From Impatiens glandulifera (lineage: Eukaryota > Streptophyta > Magnoliopsida > Ericales > Balsaminaceae), in contig NC_061864.1 of NCBI RefSeq assembly GCF_907164915.1, positions 4,485,389 through 4,549,388 on the forward strand: a DNA stretch of 64,000 bases, in the 5' to 3' direction. The position numbers were made by a program, and so were the translations under genes. Numbering within the stretch: the stretch's first letter is position 1; each line of letters opens with the position of its first letter. The notes under the pieces were generated by a model, which worked only from the letters and a program-made list of their open reading frames with translations, was not told where the DNA came from and ran no database searches. This document shows, one piece after another, positions 1 to 11,600 of this stretch.

Positions 1-36
1 ACTTTTTTAAAGCTTATTTGTTTACATTTTGGTCAG

Positions 37-3000
37 ATTTTCATACGATGACGATCTATCTCAGGTACATTTGATCAGACTAGCGTCAGGTGGAACAGAG
101 CTAGTATGCGAGGGTCTATTTTCGCACCCTAACGAAATATGGGATCTCGCTTCTTGCCCCTTCGACCAGCGCATTTTCTCCACCGTCTTCTCTACTGGTA
201 AAGTGTCGGTTGTTTGGTTACATTTTCCATGATTCGAGAAAACGTATATGTAGATATCTAGTTTGTGCAGATTAAAGTAGCAATAGCTGAGATCATTGTG
301 GTAACATAAATTTCTGTGCAAATTCATTCTTTCTGATGCTGTTAGTTGCTTACATGATGCAATTGCTGCAGTTTATCCATTTTTGTGAAAGTAGTACTAG
401 TTAAGGTAAGGTAGAGCGATGCTTACCTTACCATATTAAATTGTGAAATGTTAATCTATTAAATATTTTTGTATGGAAATACTAAAGTTTGTGTTAATTA
501 AGTTGTAGTGAAATAGACTTTTTTAAATACAAACAATGTGATCAAATAAAAGATGGGGAAAGAGAGATCAAATCAAAGATGGGGGGAATGGGGAAAGTCT
601 GAGCTTTACGAAGATTATCCATATTTGGTTGGTAAGAAGCTTAAAGCCCTGTCATATCAAAAGGCGCTTGTGTAGCCTATGTCAAATTTCTGACCTCTTT
701 CATAAGACCCAGGACCTAGCCTTGTGTGTAAGAAACCATTTTTTTTGTTCGGGTAGCTTGCCTTAGTCTAGTTAAAGTGAAGCAAGTGTTGTAAATCTTA
801 AAGTGCAAGTGCTCTTGTGACAAAATCCTTTTAGTAAGTGAAGGTGCTTTCTTGACAAAATCCTTTTAGTAAGTGTGGGATCTTATGAATAGCCCGAATT
901 TCCTAGCCACAAGGTTTCCCTTTCAATGTTTTAAAGCTAGAATTGTAGTTCTAGTTCTGGAAGCAAAGCCAAGTTCTATCTCTAGTTCACAATCCTGATG
1001 TTCTCAAGGTGTTTGTTAGGGAACTCTTTTGTTCATAAGTTAGGGTTTCTTTCTCTTGACGCTTTCGTGTATTCACCTTTGTTTCCGAAAGAATGTTCTT
1101 CCTCTAGCCTATCCACACTTCAATCCGGTGATCAGAAATCATCACCGGGAGGACATGAGGCCAATATTGGAGGTTATGTTCAAATACCAATCAAAACCAA
1201 CGAACCACTAAAGCATTCTCAACTTGAAAACCAAATAAAACAAAAATCATCCATCTCAATCTTTATCTGCACAGAAACTGGGATTTCATCCACCTTTAAG
1301 TCTGAAATAGACCACTCGTCAACCTTATTCTCATCCCTAATTTTGGCTTAACTTTCACATCACATGAGAGTGTTATTGTTCATTTTCAAGCTTTGACTTT
1401 GTCTTCTTCTATATGCTTTCTCAAGTCCTTTTCTCCCATCATCAAAAGTTCACACGTTTTTTTCTTAGCCGAACACCTTATCTCCTTCATGCATTACCCG
1501 CTCTAGAAGCCATATTCTTAAAACACTCACTAGACAATTGACTTTTTCTTGCAACTTATATATCTGCGGGTATATATCTGCGGGTATATACACACACACA
1601 CACACATAGACAGAGAAATGGTTGACGTATTATTCGTAATCATGTGAAATGCATAGAATTACCAGAAATGTGCTTATATTTTAAGGCTGCTTATAAGTGA
1701 CAAAGTACATGTGAATTACATCGTTATCATTGGCAAATATGATTGCAGACTATATTCTTCATTCTAGGCATGATAATGAGCCTATTTGGTAAATCCGAAT
1801 CGGTACAGATGTGTACTTTTGTGTTTTAATTTAAATTGAAAAATAGTTATAAGATGTTTACTATGTTAGAGCTTTAACTGAGATTCAAGGATGTTCCCAA
1901 ATAAGGTTAATAATTCCACTTTTGACTGGTTCCCTGATGAGCTTAATGACACAATGATGTGAGATGAGATGCCAGTTCTTGTACTATATTGGCCATATGA
2001 TCCCTAGAAGTTCTGTGGACATCTATTAAAATGTGGAGTTATTTGATTTAAATAGTTCAATATCTGCTAAACTTAATTTTGATTAACAATAAATGTTTTG
2101 ATAATGGCCGTCCTGTTTAAAGGTGAATCATATGGAGCGGCAATATGGCAGATCCCTGAGCTATACGGCCAGTTAAATTCCCCACAATTGGAGCGGATAG
2201 GCTTTCTAGATGCACATAGTTCCAAAATTAAATGGTGAGGATGCTGCTGGGATTCAAAAGTTTGTTTGGTAGGCTGTATTATGTGTCTATTCAGTTCTTC
2301 GTTTACTCGTTTGAAGTGAACTGGGAAGTGAACAGTTACACAAGTACATCAATTTGTTAGTATTCTTCAGTTGAGAATGTCATTATGTTTCACCCTTTTC
2401 TCTCATGCACAAGGTTCTCCTGTAACAAAATGTCATTATCAATGTTTTATGACCATAATCAAAATGATAGTTTAACTGCATTCACCTCTATGACCTTTAT
2501 ATCTAGAATGAATCTATTTCATGGAATGAAAAACATGATTAACAATTTGTACTGGACAGTTTTGGCTTCTAGGATCAAATATTGCTAGGTCCAGAACAAA
2601 TTAGTGGATTCAACCACAAACAAAACTTGTCACATAAGTTTTCGAAATCTTGACATGGAGCGAGGATGTTCCACACACCACTGTATCTTAAAAATAGGGG
2701 CAAGAATCAAAACCTAGAAAACGATCACAGATCCAATTTGAAAATTTTGAAACTAATATGTAGTCCTTTGGGGAGTGAAATAAGGGAGTCTTTAGCATAA
2801 GATAAACATCATAGCATGCAATTTGGTATGCCTATCACGTCCAAATGTTGAGTTGCTTTAGATTGTTGCATGTGCAGCAGACTTATGCACTTAGTTGGCG
2901 TCTCATGAGATAATTTTATTCACTCCCCGTTCTGTTCTATTTCATACACTTTGTTCTATGTAGTGCCTTTTTGAAAGACCACTTAGGAGCCAATTTCCCA

Positions 3001-6000
3001 AGTAGAAGAATCTCTATGAGACATGGATTTCTTTTCCAGCTTGTAACTGAATAAGTTTAGACACCTCATACAAAAGGCTAAAGGTGATTAAAACATAGTG
3101 ATCATTAAGTGCAATTCTCTCTATGTTTTTCGCAGTACACTTTGGTGGCCATCGGGAAGAAACGACAAAATTATAAGTATTGATGAGCAGAACCTCTACT
3201 TGTGGAGCTTAGATTCTTCAAAGAAAACAGCACAGGTATGTCATGCAAAGCACATGTTTTGAGTTGCGTGATAATGTTATGAGGCTGAGCTTCTTAATTT
3301 TTACTATTCTCAAGCTATTATTTCCTTAGTTTTTTCTGTAAGCTTATGGATGATTCATTTTAATGGTCCACATTCTTATTTGTTAATGTCAAGAGAATAC
3401 ATGAGGGTCAATCTTGAAGATCTTACATTTGAACTATATCTAAGTTCATCTAATTTTATTAAATACTTTTGCACTATTAGTCTCGGTGTTATTGTCGCAA
3501 CTACCTCACCTTCTTAGCTGGTACTTTATTGTAAGTTCTTCCTAGCTAGTTCTCATTCAAGTTCCCTTGTTGGGAAATCTAGGTACAATCACAGGAGTCT
3601 GCTGGAATGCTTCACTATTTATCTGGGGGAGCATGGGATCCACATGACATCAATGCTGTTGCATCAACATGTGAATCATCAATTCAGTTCTGGGATCTTC
3701 GAACAATGAAGTATTATGTCTCTCTTTTGTCCTTTGATAATACTATGCTTTCCTAATCATTGACACTCCTACCTAATAGGGAGGACGAATAAAACCTAGA
3801 GGATTAGTGTGTATCTTCTAAAAGACTTCCATATATCATTCCCAAAAGGAAATTGCATAAAACATGTGTAGGCTCAATAACTCTCATCCTCATAAGAGAA
3901 AATCAGATAATAATATAAAATGCTTTGGGTTAATTTGACCAGAACATAAAGATTGCAGTATATATCGTTAAATGACATCAATAATTTGAAGACAATACAA
4001 ATAGTCTTCTGACTCTTAAAACCTGGAGATAAGCATAAAGCAGTTATCTAGAAATTCTAAGGCAACTGGAAAGGATCTGGTGACTAAATGAGCCTCTGCA
4101 ATAACGTGATCAAAGGAGAACGACTTTGTGCTTGGACACATTTTGAAGGTTGCTAGACTGAGTATATGACACACTATTCAACAGAATCGCACCAGAAACT
4201 CATAAATGTAGTATTACACTATGGAGTGTCTATTTACATTAACTATTAATCATTAAATTATGGAACTGTGGACCAAATTTTACCCTGTGGAATTGTGATA
4301 ATATGCATCCATAATTCTGAATTGCGAATGTTATATTGCAACCCTTCTGGATATGTGTTCAAGCTTTCTGTCTGTTATGAGCATAGAGCGCATGTATCAC
4401 AAGTGCATCGGGATTCTCTCGCCCTCTCTTGTTCGTTGAACTCAAGCTTGATATTGGTTGTCCCATATTACAATTGGTTACATGATTGGGGGTCTGGGTT
4501 TTGTTTTTTACCTGCTCTTAATTGAACTTGGGGGTATGGCTATATATGAGGGCTTCTTGGATTATCTGTTATTCATGCAATGTTGTTAATTAGGAGTATT
4601 CAGGGAATATAATAAGCATGGAGCATGGCCACATCCAGCATACTTAATCTTTGTAATGTGCTTACAGGAAAACAAGTTCCATGGAGCATGGCCATATCCG
4701 TAATGTAGATTATGATCCGAAGAAGCAATATATTCTTGTAAGCATGCAATTTTGAATTTCTTGAAGTATATTATTATGTCTGCTCTTTATCCAATTAGGA
4801 TAATCTTCTAGGTATGTTCTAATTTGTTAGTCATTTAAGTCTAATAACAGCTAGGATTGCTCTGTAGGAAAGACCACTTAATCTGATTGCCTTGTAGTTT
4901 TTGCTTCAGTGATATACTACAAAGTATATTGATGCACATCTGATTTTATTGACTTTTTCTGCATGCGACATAAAAGATGCTGTTATTCAATTTGATAATT
5001 CTAGGGCTTTATTTGATGTAGGTCATTTGGTAATTATTTCCAAATAAACCACTATCCAATCTACCATCACAACATCCAAATCATCAACCAAAAATACCAA
5101 ATTACACTTACTTTATTTTTTATAATATTTTAAAATGTTAAATAATGACATTTTGATCATTTTAAAATATTAAATTTTGAAGCACTTCTTGCTTGCTTAT
5201 ACCATTTGTAGTCAGGACCTCTGCTCTTAATGACATTGCTTCAGTATTTCAGGTAACAGCTGAGGATGAGACGGGTATTAATATATGGGACCTAAGAATG
5301 CCAAAGGCTCCTGTGTTAGAGCTTCCTGGACATACACACTGGTACAATCTTGCTTTTTGTTCTGAACAGTTGATCTTGTTCATCTTTCCCGAATGAAGCC
5401 AAATTTTCTAGCTTAATTTTTGCTGAATCTAAATAATGAAGTGTTTTTAGATAACAATTATCAAATAAGAACTTAGTTATTTTGATTATGCAATAACTAA
5501 TAAGAGCTGTTGTGTTATCCGAATTCCTATATTGGTTGCAGGACATGGACGGTCAGATGTAACCCTGAATTTGACGGGCTGATTTTGGTTAGTTCTCTTC
5601 CTGTTTTCTTTCTACAAAGAAAAACGATAAAAGTGTTGAATAAACTAGTACAGTATTAAGTTTTCCACTAACTGAATCTATCTCTGTTCAGAGTGCTGGA
5701 ACAGACTCAGTGGTCAACTTATGGCAAGCCAACCTCACTGATAATACGACTGATAACAGGTTCCTCGAAATTATAATGATCAACCTATCTGTATTTCTTT
5801 CCTCTTTGCAACTTATGACAAGATTGTGATATAATTAACAGCCCTATTGAGTCACCTAGAAAGAAGGCAGATGCTTTGCTGAACTCTTACAGCGATTATG
5901 AAGACAGTATTTATGGTAACACTATTTTGCATTGCTTGTTTTTTCCTTCTCTTCTTCTATTCATCATTCATAGTATTCTTGTGGAGTAAGGCAGTCGTCG

Positions 6001-6309
6001 GTCAATATTGCAGTATTTATAGTAACACTAAGGCCTTGTTTGATGAAGATCTGATCATCAATCTCATAATAAATTACAAATAAGATTTTGTTTTTTCAAA
6101 TAACTCTACATCAAACAAGCTCTTAATTGCAGGCCTAGCTTGGAGTTCCCGTGAGCCTTGGATATTTGCATCATTATCATATGATGGAAGGGTAAGTGCT
6201 CAAAGTGTTGATATGGTTTTGACGAAAAAGTGAATTATATATTTTCTCTCTGCATACATACATACAGGTTGTTGTAGAATCAATAAAGCCTCATCTTATG
6301 AAGAGATGA
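37..6309 (+). CDS. EIPR1: EIPR1/TSSC1-like WD40 protein, 3' part (5' exons lie before the window)
   Basis: Exons read by frame continuity: ~37-197, 2123-2234, 3136-3235, 3583-3710, 4668-4737, 5253-5341, 5542-5587, 5692-5759, 5842-5915, 6133-6191, 6268-6309 (TGA). They give about 315 residues. The start codon and roughly 70 residues are missing if the family length of about 390 holds. WD-type blades are visible: HPNEIWDLA, GAWDPHDINAVAS with FWDLR, GHIRNVDYDPKK with IWDLRMP, GHTHWTWTVRCNPEFDG with VNLW, and YGLAWSSREPWIFASLSYDGR. The order and wording match EARP-interacting protein 1 (TSSC1). The family is known to bind GARP/EARP tethering complexes and support endosome-to-TGN and dense-core vesicle traffic; a similar role here is inference. 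Intron 1 (198-2122) is long and carries degenerate repeats, and another intron carries a MITE. The first acceptor, at about position 36, is the least certain boundary. Confidence 0.88.
198..2122 (+). other. Long first intron (within window) of the WD40 gene with repeat debris
   Basis: No exon is needed here to keep the reading frame. The phrase GACAAAATCCTTTTAGTAAG occurs twice, near 818-842 and 853-877. TATATCTGCGGG occurs twice near 1557-1582 and is followed by a CA run. A 117-codon open frame at 998-1351 resembles no protein I know. The stretch looks like old inserted sequence, not a nested gene. Confidence 0.5.
6029..6126. mobile_element. Tourist-like MITE (PIF/Harbinger type) inside a WD40-gene intron
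   Basis: Terminal inverted repeats GGCCTTGTTTGATG (6032-6045) and CATCAAACAAGCTCT (6109-6123) pair at the inner CTTGTTTGATG. A TAA flanks each side (6029-6031 and 6124-6126), as expected for the 3-bp TWA duplication of PIF/Harbinger elements. The body is about 92 bp and AT-rich. The right end lies about 6 bp before the acceptor AG at 6131-6132, so the element forms the polypyrimidine and branch-point neighbourhood of that intron. Confidence 0.6.
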
Positions 6310-8370
6310 AGTTGAGAATACAGTTGAGGTAAGCTTTTATTTTAACTTCCAATGCCTTTTTCATTCTCTTTTTCTGCAGCCATTTGGTCACACCTTGTTC
6401 CATTCAGGTTATTATTCTCTCCTTTTGACCTCAATAGCACGTTTACAAGAAGCACTGTCTGTAATCTTGGTATGTTACTTCTCCCTTGAACTAAAGATTA
6501 TAGCTTTTGTTGGACTAGGGGGGGTTATTGTTTTGTCGACATTTATTTTTTATGTTTTTTTTTTGTATTTGAACCATTTTGAGGTGTGTGACCTATATGA
6601 GTTTGTACAATTGAGAAAGGAAATATATTGAATTCAATGTTCTATATGAGAAGTAAATGAAGGTGCTGGTTCCATTCTATTTGTTAAATGAATTTCTTTA
6701 TCTGGACTTGAAATCTAATGGAAAATGACAGTTTTGAAATTAATTTATATTCTATTCTTTTTTTTGTGAATGGGACCTTGAGCTTATCCATTGTGGAGAA
6801 AGGCACGTCTTAGGCCTATTTCTGGTCGGTAGTGTTTATTTGAACAAATTCTAAAAAAAAAAATCACCTTTTTGTATCTATCTTTTTATCGATAAGAATA
6901 TTAAATATTCTCTATTTTTTTTAAAAATAAATTATTATTATTATATTTTAAATCATAAATAAGCTGGTAGTTTGAAGTTGGGGGTCGGTTTCCTCTTTCA
7001 AAGGCGGCTTCATGTTTTATTTTTTTATTTTTTGCTGGTTTGCCTTATTACACGTGGCACTCTCTCAAACCACTAATAACAAGTCACGTGTTTTCCGACA
7101 CGTGGCCGTTCCTAGAGTATTTTCTGTTTTATCCTCTGATTCTGATGGATGCGTCGTCAGCACTAATCTTTTGCCATGTCAATGTGTATGCATTTGCTTG
7201 ACACGTGGCGCTCAGAATCAAGTGGATCTTATGGCACTTCAGAAACTGGATAAGCTAAAAATGGGTCCGCCGTTTGCTTTACAATTTAGATTGATTATTT
7301 ATTTTTATATCAACACATTTCTTTTTCAATAATGCAAAAAATATATATTTGAATTAAATTCACGGATTTATTTATTTTATAAATTGAGGTTTTTAAAAGT
7401 AAGCTTGATACTTATTATTTATTAGGCCCAGTATAAAATTACATCAATTCTATTAAAAGCATTTATTTTTTTATTCATACTAAGAAACTCTTAATTAATG
7501 TTATAAAAATATTTTTTTTCCATTTTTATCCCTTTATATATAAAGTGTGAATCCATTAAAAATCGATTTTTGAAAAATGTGTTTCATAAATTATAGGCCA
7601 CAATTTTGTTAGAATCGTAAAGTGTGAATCAATTAAATATATGAATTTGTAAATAAAATTAACATTTTACATTTTTATATAATATTTAATACAAAATATT
7701 ATTTAAGTAATTTAACTCACCTATATTTTTTTTTTATAAAACAAAATTTTCAAACATAACTTAATTTTCTCCATAACTCTATATATCAAACAATTAGTGT
7801 AGGATACAAACATTCTAACTAGCACTAAGAACTACAAATTCAAGTAAATAATTATGCTTAATGACTAGGATTACAAGATACATTATAGTTTAAATAAAAA
7901 AGAACATACATTATCGTATTAAATTTAATTATCATTTTAGACACAATTTAATGTTGAGGTGGTTTAAATTTAATTATTATTTAAGACAACTTATTAAGAT
8001 AAACTCACTTAAAAAAATAAAATACCTTGTAAGGAGGGTATAAGATTCATGCTACGTTCTTAAATACATTAATTCAAATGAGTCTCTATAAAAACTATAA
8101 TATTAAAAGGGAAAAAAATAAATAAAATCTTTAATAAGCTTTATTTTAGATTGAAAAAAAAAATGCATTAATAAAACTATGTAAGAACCAATAACTTGTT
8201 TGACGTTTTCGCTTTTGGACACGTAGCAATTCCAGAGTGGCGGTTGTGATCCATTTGCCCCATAGGCTATAGTAGGGCCCATAATGCTGACGTGTCTGTC
8301 AGAACCCTCTGATTCACATCCGTAGCTCGAAGTTTGTTAATATAACCGCATCGCATCGATCTTTTCAAGA
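6310..8370. other. Intergenic region between the WD40 gene and ESV1
   Basis: The first few hundred bases are probably the 3' UTR of the WD40 gene. From 6,870 to 8,200 the DNA is AT-rich with no credible gene. It holds a cluster of CACGTG motifs (7051-7209) and, near the 3' end, ESV1 promoter sequence. Confidence 0.6.
7051..7209. promoter_or_regulatory. Cluster of four CACGTG (G-box/ABRE-type) motifs
   Basis: CACGTGGC occurs at 7051, 7099 and 7202, and CACGTG at 7085. CACGTGGC is the classic ABRE/G-box core bound by plant bZIP and bHLH factors. Four copies in 160 bp is dense for DNA this AT-rich. The cluster is 1.5 kb before the ESV1 start codon and 0.75 kb after the stop of the WD40 gene. 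Which gene it serves, if any, cannot be told from sequence. Confidence 0.45.
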
Positions 8371-8640
8371 TCTCCTCAGCATTCTCTGCCTTTCTTCTTC
8401 TTCTTCATCTTTCTCTCTCTATCTTTCTCTCTCTCTCACACACACACACGCACTCGCACTGCAGTTCATCTTCGTTTCTACTGCTTTAAAGTGAGTTCAG
8501 CCATCAAATGTGTTAAAGCGAGTCTCCGAATTTCTCTCCGTGGAGCTGATTGAGTGGTGGTTAGTTAATCATTTTAATAATTTATAATTCTTACTGCCGC
8601 AAAAGTAGTAGGAATTCCTAGAAAATGTTTGTTTAGGTTT
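8205..8640 (+). promoter_or_regulatory. ESV1 promoter and leader region
   Basis: ACACGTAGC (8219) and TGACGTGTC (8288) are ACGT-core motifs. A TATA-like TTAATATAACC lies near 8337-8347. It is followed by a CT-rich stretch (8388-8440) and a CA run typical of plant 5' UTRs. A possible 5'-UTR intron (donor GTGAG near 8490, acceptor TTTAG near 8636) would remove one upstream ATG at 8625. The transcription start cannot be fixed from sequence. Confidence 0.4.
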
Positions 8641-8679
8641 TGGTTACTATCCCTCCCTCCCTCTCCGCCTCCGCCTCCA

Positions 8680-8694
8680 ATGTCACTTTCTTAA
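8680..8694 (+). promoter_or_regulatory. Four-codon upstream ORF ending 2 nt before the ESV1 start
   Basis: ATG TCA CTT TCT TAA is complete and its stop lies two bases before the main ATG at 8697. The spacing would allow reinitiation. Whether it is translated is inference. Confidence 0.4.
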
Positions 8695-8696
8695 CA

Positions 8697-11600
8697 ATGG
8701 CGGTCAGTTCAGGCGCTGTTTGGACTCCTTTGGAGCTGAGCCTGAGGCTGAAGCCGAAAACAGAATTCTCTCTTCTCTCCAGAATAAATAATGGTGGATG
8801 GCGGAAGACCAAGCAGAGGAGAGGAGCTTTTTGCTCGATTACTTGCTGTTGCTCCGACTCGGTCCTTCCTATTCGGAGAAGTACTGTAGGCGCTGGCAAA
8901 GGTACGGAGTCCGATGATCGTCGAGCTGGAATTCAAGCTACATCTGCATTGTCCTTCGCTTCTCCTCAGTACGTCTTCTTTAACATTCATTCTAAATGTA
9001 ATCAATATAATTTGTTTGTTGATTATTTATTGCCTGATCCGTTAGGGTTTTTCTGACTGCTACTGGAAATGTAAACTCTGAACACTATCGATTGATTGAG
9101 GCTGTTTGTTTGTTTGTTGAAAATAGTGCTACAACGTAATTAACAACTATTACCTGACTTTCAATGCAGCTAGAACCTCATCAATAAGTAATAGCATATT
9201 TGTTTGTTTTATGATCATTAGCATATTTAGAATCAATTATAGTTTAGAACTGAAATGTGGCCAACCGTCTATTATGCATCTTGAAATTTATAATCTATTT
9301 TAATTCATATTCAAATGTAAATCACCTTCATGAATATTTTAATGAGAAAGAAGTTTGTGGTCGAAGCTAAATCTTTCAACTCAAGTTGTTTGACCTTATT
9401 TTATTGCTCAGTCTTGCGATACTGATCAGATGTAAACTCTAGCTAGCACTGTTATTTAAGAAACTAATGATTACACCGCATACATATGCTAGCATGATAT
9501 CTTGTTTCCATTTGTGTAACTTATTGAGATAATTGCTTGCAAGATGTATTAGTTGACCAAAGTAATTATTTCTGAGATAAGCTCTTTTTTTTTTATCTTT
9601 TCCCAAAGAAGTAACCAGATCTGACACTTTTGTACATATATTAAAGACTAAACGACGCTAAGGACCTGTCATTGTTGTTACAAAAGCATTTCAGATTCTC
9701 AATTCAATAATTACCTGGGATTTATGAATCCTTTATAGACACTAAGCTCAATTTAGAGTCCAACTTTAATGAATGTTGCACATAGCATGTGTTTCTTAAT
9801 AATCTTTGCTGAATTTACCACCAATCTATCAAATCTTTTATCATAAGTATTTGTAATTTCCAGCATCTCATGCTTATTATGCATTTCCTCTTAGGAACAT
9901 ACATTTTTACCAACAATGCATAATTTTTTTTGTTATTTTCCTTTGGGATTTCATTTTAAGATGATTGATGACATGATACATGAACTAAGGGGTCCTTTCA
10001 CCCTTAGGTCTTAGATTCAATTCTCATTCAAAGTACTTGTGGGGAATCATGTTGGTGGGTTGTTTTGCTAGCCTCTCATGGATTAGTTGAGGTGTGCACA
10101 AGCTATTCCAGAAACCTTGGTATCACAAAAAAAAAAGGATACCAAGAAGTGCTGATAATTTCCTAATTAACAATTGTTTTACTTGGGAATGTGGAATATA
10201 TGAAATAATCAGCACTTCATAAAAGTGACTAAAAAAGATGCAGCAGAGTTATTGTATACAATTATGATGCTTTCGCTTGCACAATAGGATTTGAACAATA
10301 TAGCTTTGCAACTGCTTATGTTTCTATATATACATCGAAAAGGAATGTATCTCTTGCTCAAGATACATACTTGCCTAATACTTGAAATGGATATCGATTG
10401 CTGCAGACCCCGTTTCTTCCGCAAGCAAGAAAAGTTTTACCTCCACCGCCGTTGTACTCCAAGAAATACTGGGCCGCAGTCTCGTGATACCCCACCTAAA
10501 AGAGGTAATTTAGTCTCTTACTAGTTTTGCCTTCATATAATGCACATGTACTTGACCTAACTGGATAGAGTTAATTATATTCCGTTATGTAATTTAGTTA
10601 TTTCTTATTTGCAGACACTGGTATTGCAAACGAGAAAGATTGGGGCATTGATATGTTAAATGAAAATATTAATGAGTCTGGTACCAATGAAGATGGTAGC
10701 TCCTGGTATAGAGAAAATGGTGAGGATCTTGGAGAAGATGGATATAGATGTAGATGGACGAGGATGGGTGGTCAGAATCATGATGGTTCCTCAGAATGGA
10801 AAGAAATGGTAAATCAAGATTCTCTTGTGCTGTTTCTCTACTCCTGTCAATATGGTCATGGGAGTCTTTCAGATATATGAATGTTGGCATACGTTATTTT
10901 AATTCTTTGACTTTAAGGGTTTAGATTACTATGCAATGGTTAAACGTTTTCATTGACTTTATTGATTACTAGCCATTGTATAGGTACGTTAACTAGATTT
11001 ATTGATCTCCTTTGCAGTGGTGGGAGAAAAGTGACTGGACAGGATACAAAGAGCTAGGTAAAATACTTGCAACATGTCAATGGAAATAGAATTTACCCAA
11101 GATGTTGGGTGATATTTAACTTCTATCTGTTTATCTGTATATGAATATCTTGAGATTCTTACAGCACTGCTCCATTGATATCCTTACCTCCTAGTCAAGC
11201 ATTAGTTAATTAAGGGTAACACTTACTCCAGTTTCTCTGATTTCTAAGGTTTACCCTCCAATCCATATATCGAGTCATGTAAAATGGCGTGGTACAGTTC
11301 ATTAGCCTAGTGGAGGAGTTTGAATAACCTATGGATATATTAAACCATAGAAGTTGATATTATCTGGAATAGCTCTTTTCCATCAATCATTCATTGAGAT
11401 TAATTGAAGAATAAGATGTAATAAGAGTGGAAAAGATCTTAATTGAAACATATGAGAGGTATATTAGGAAAGGTGGATGAGCCACTCCAATGCCTAGCTT
11501 CCTTTCCAAGTTAACATTGAAAATGATTTTGAAGTATTTGATTAATGGGTGCTTTCTGTCCATGTATGAAGTGCCTGTCCTCCAATGCTTTAATTTTTCT

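Noticed and set aside
998..1351. 117-codon open frame on the plus strand in the WD40 gene's first intron
   Set aside because: It has no recognisable domain, no splice or promoter context and low-complexity composition, and it lies in repeat debris.
6395..6631. 78-codon frame after the WD40 gene stop
   Set aside because: Hydrophobic low-complexity translation of T-rich DNA, most likely 3' UTR.
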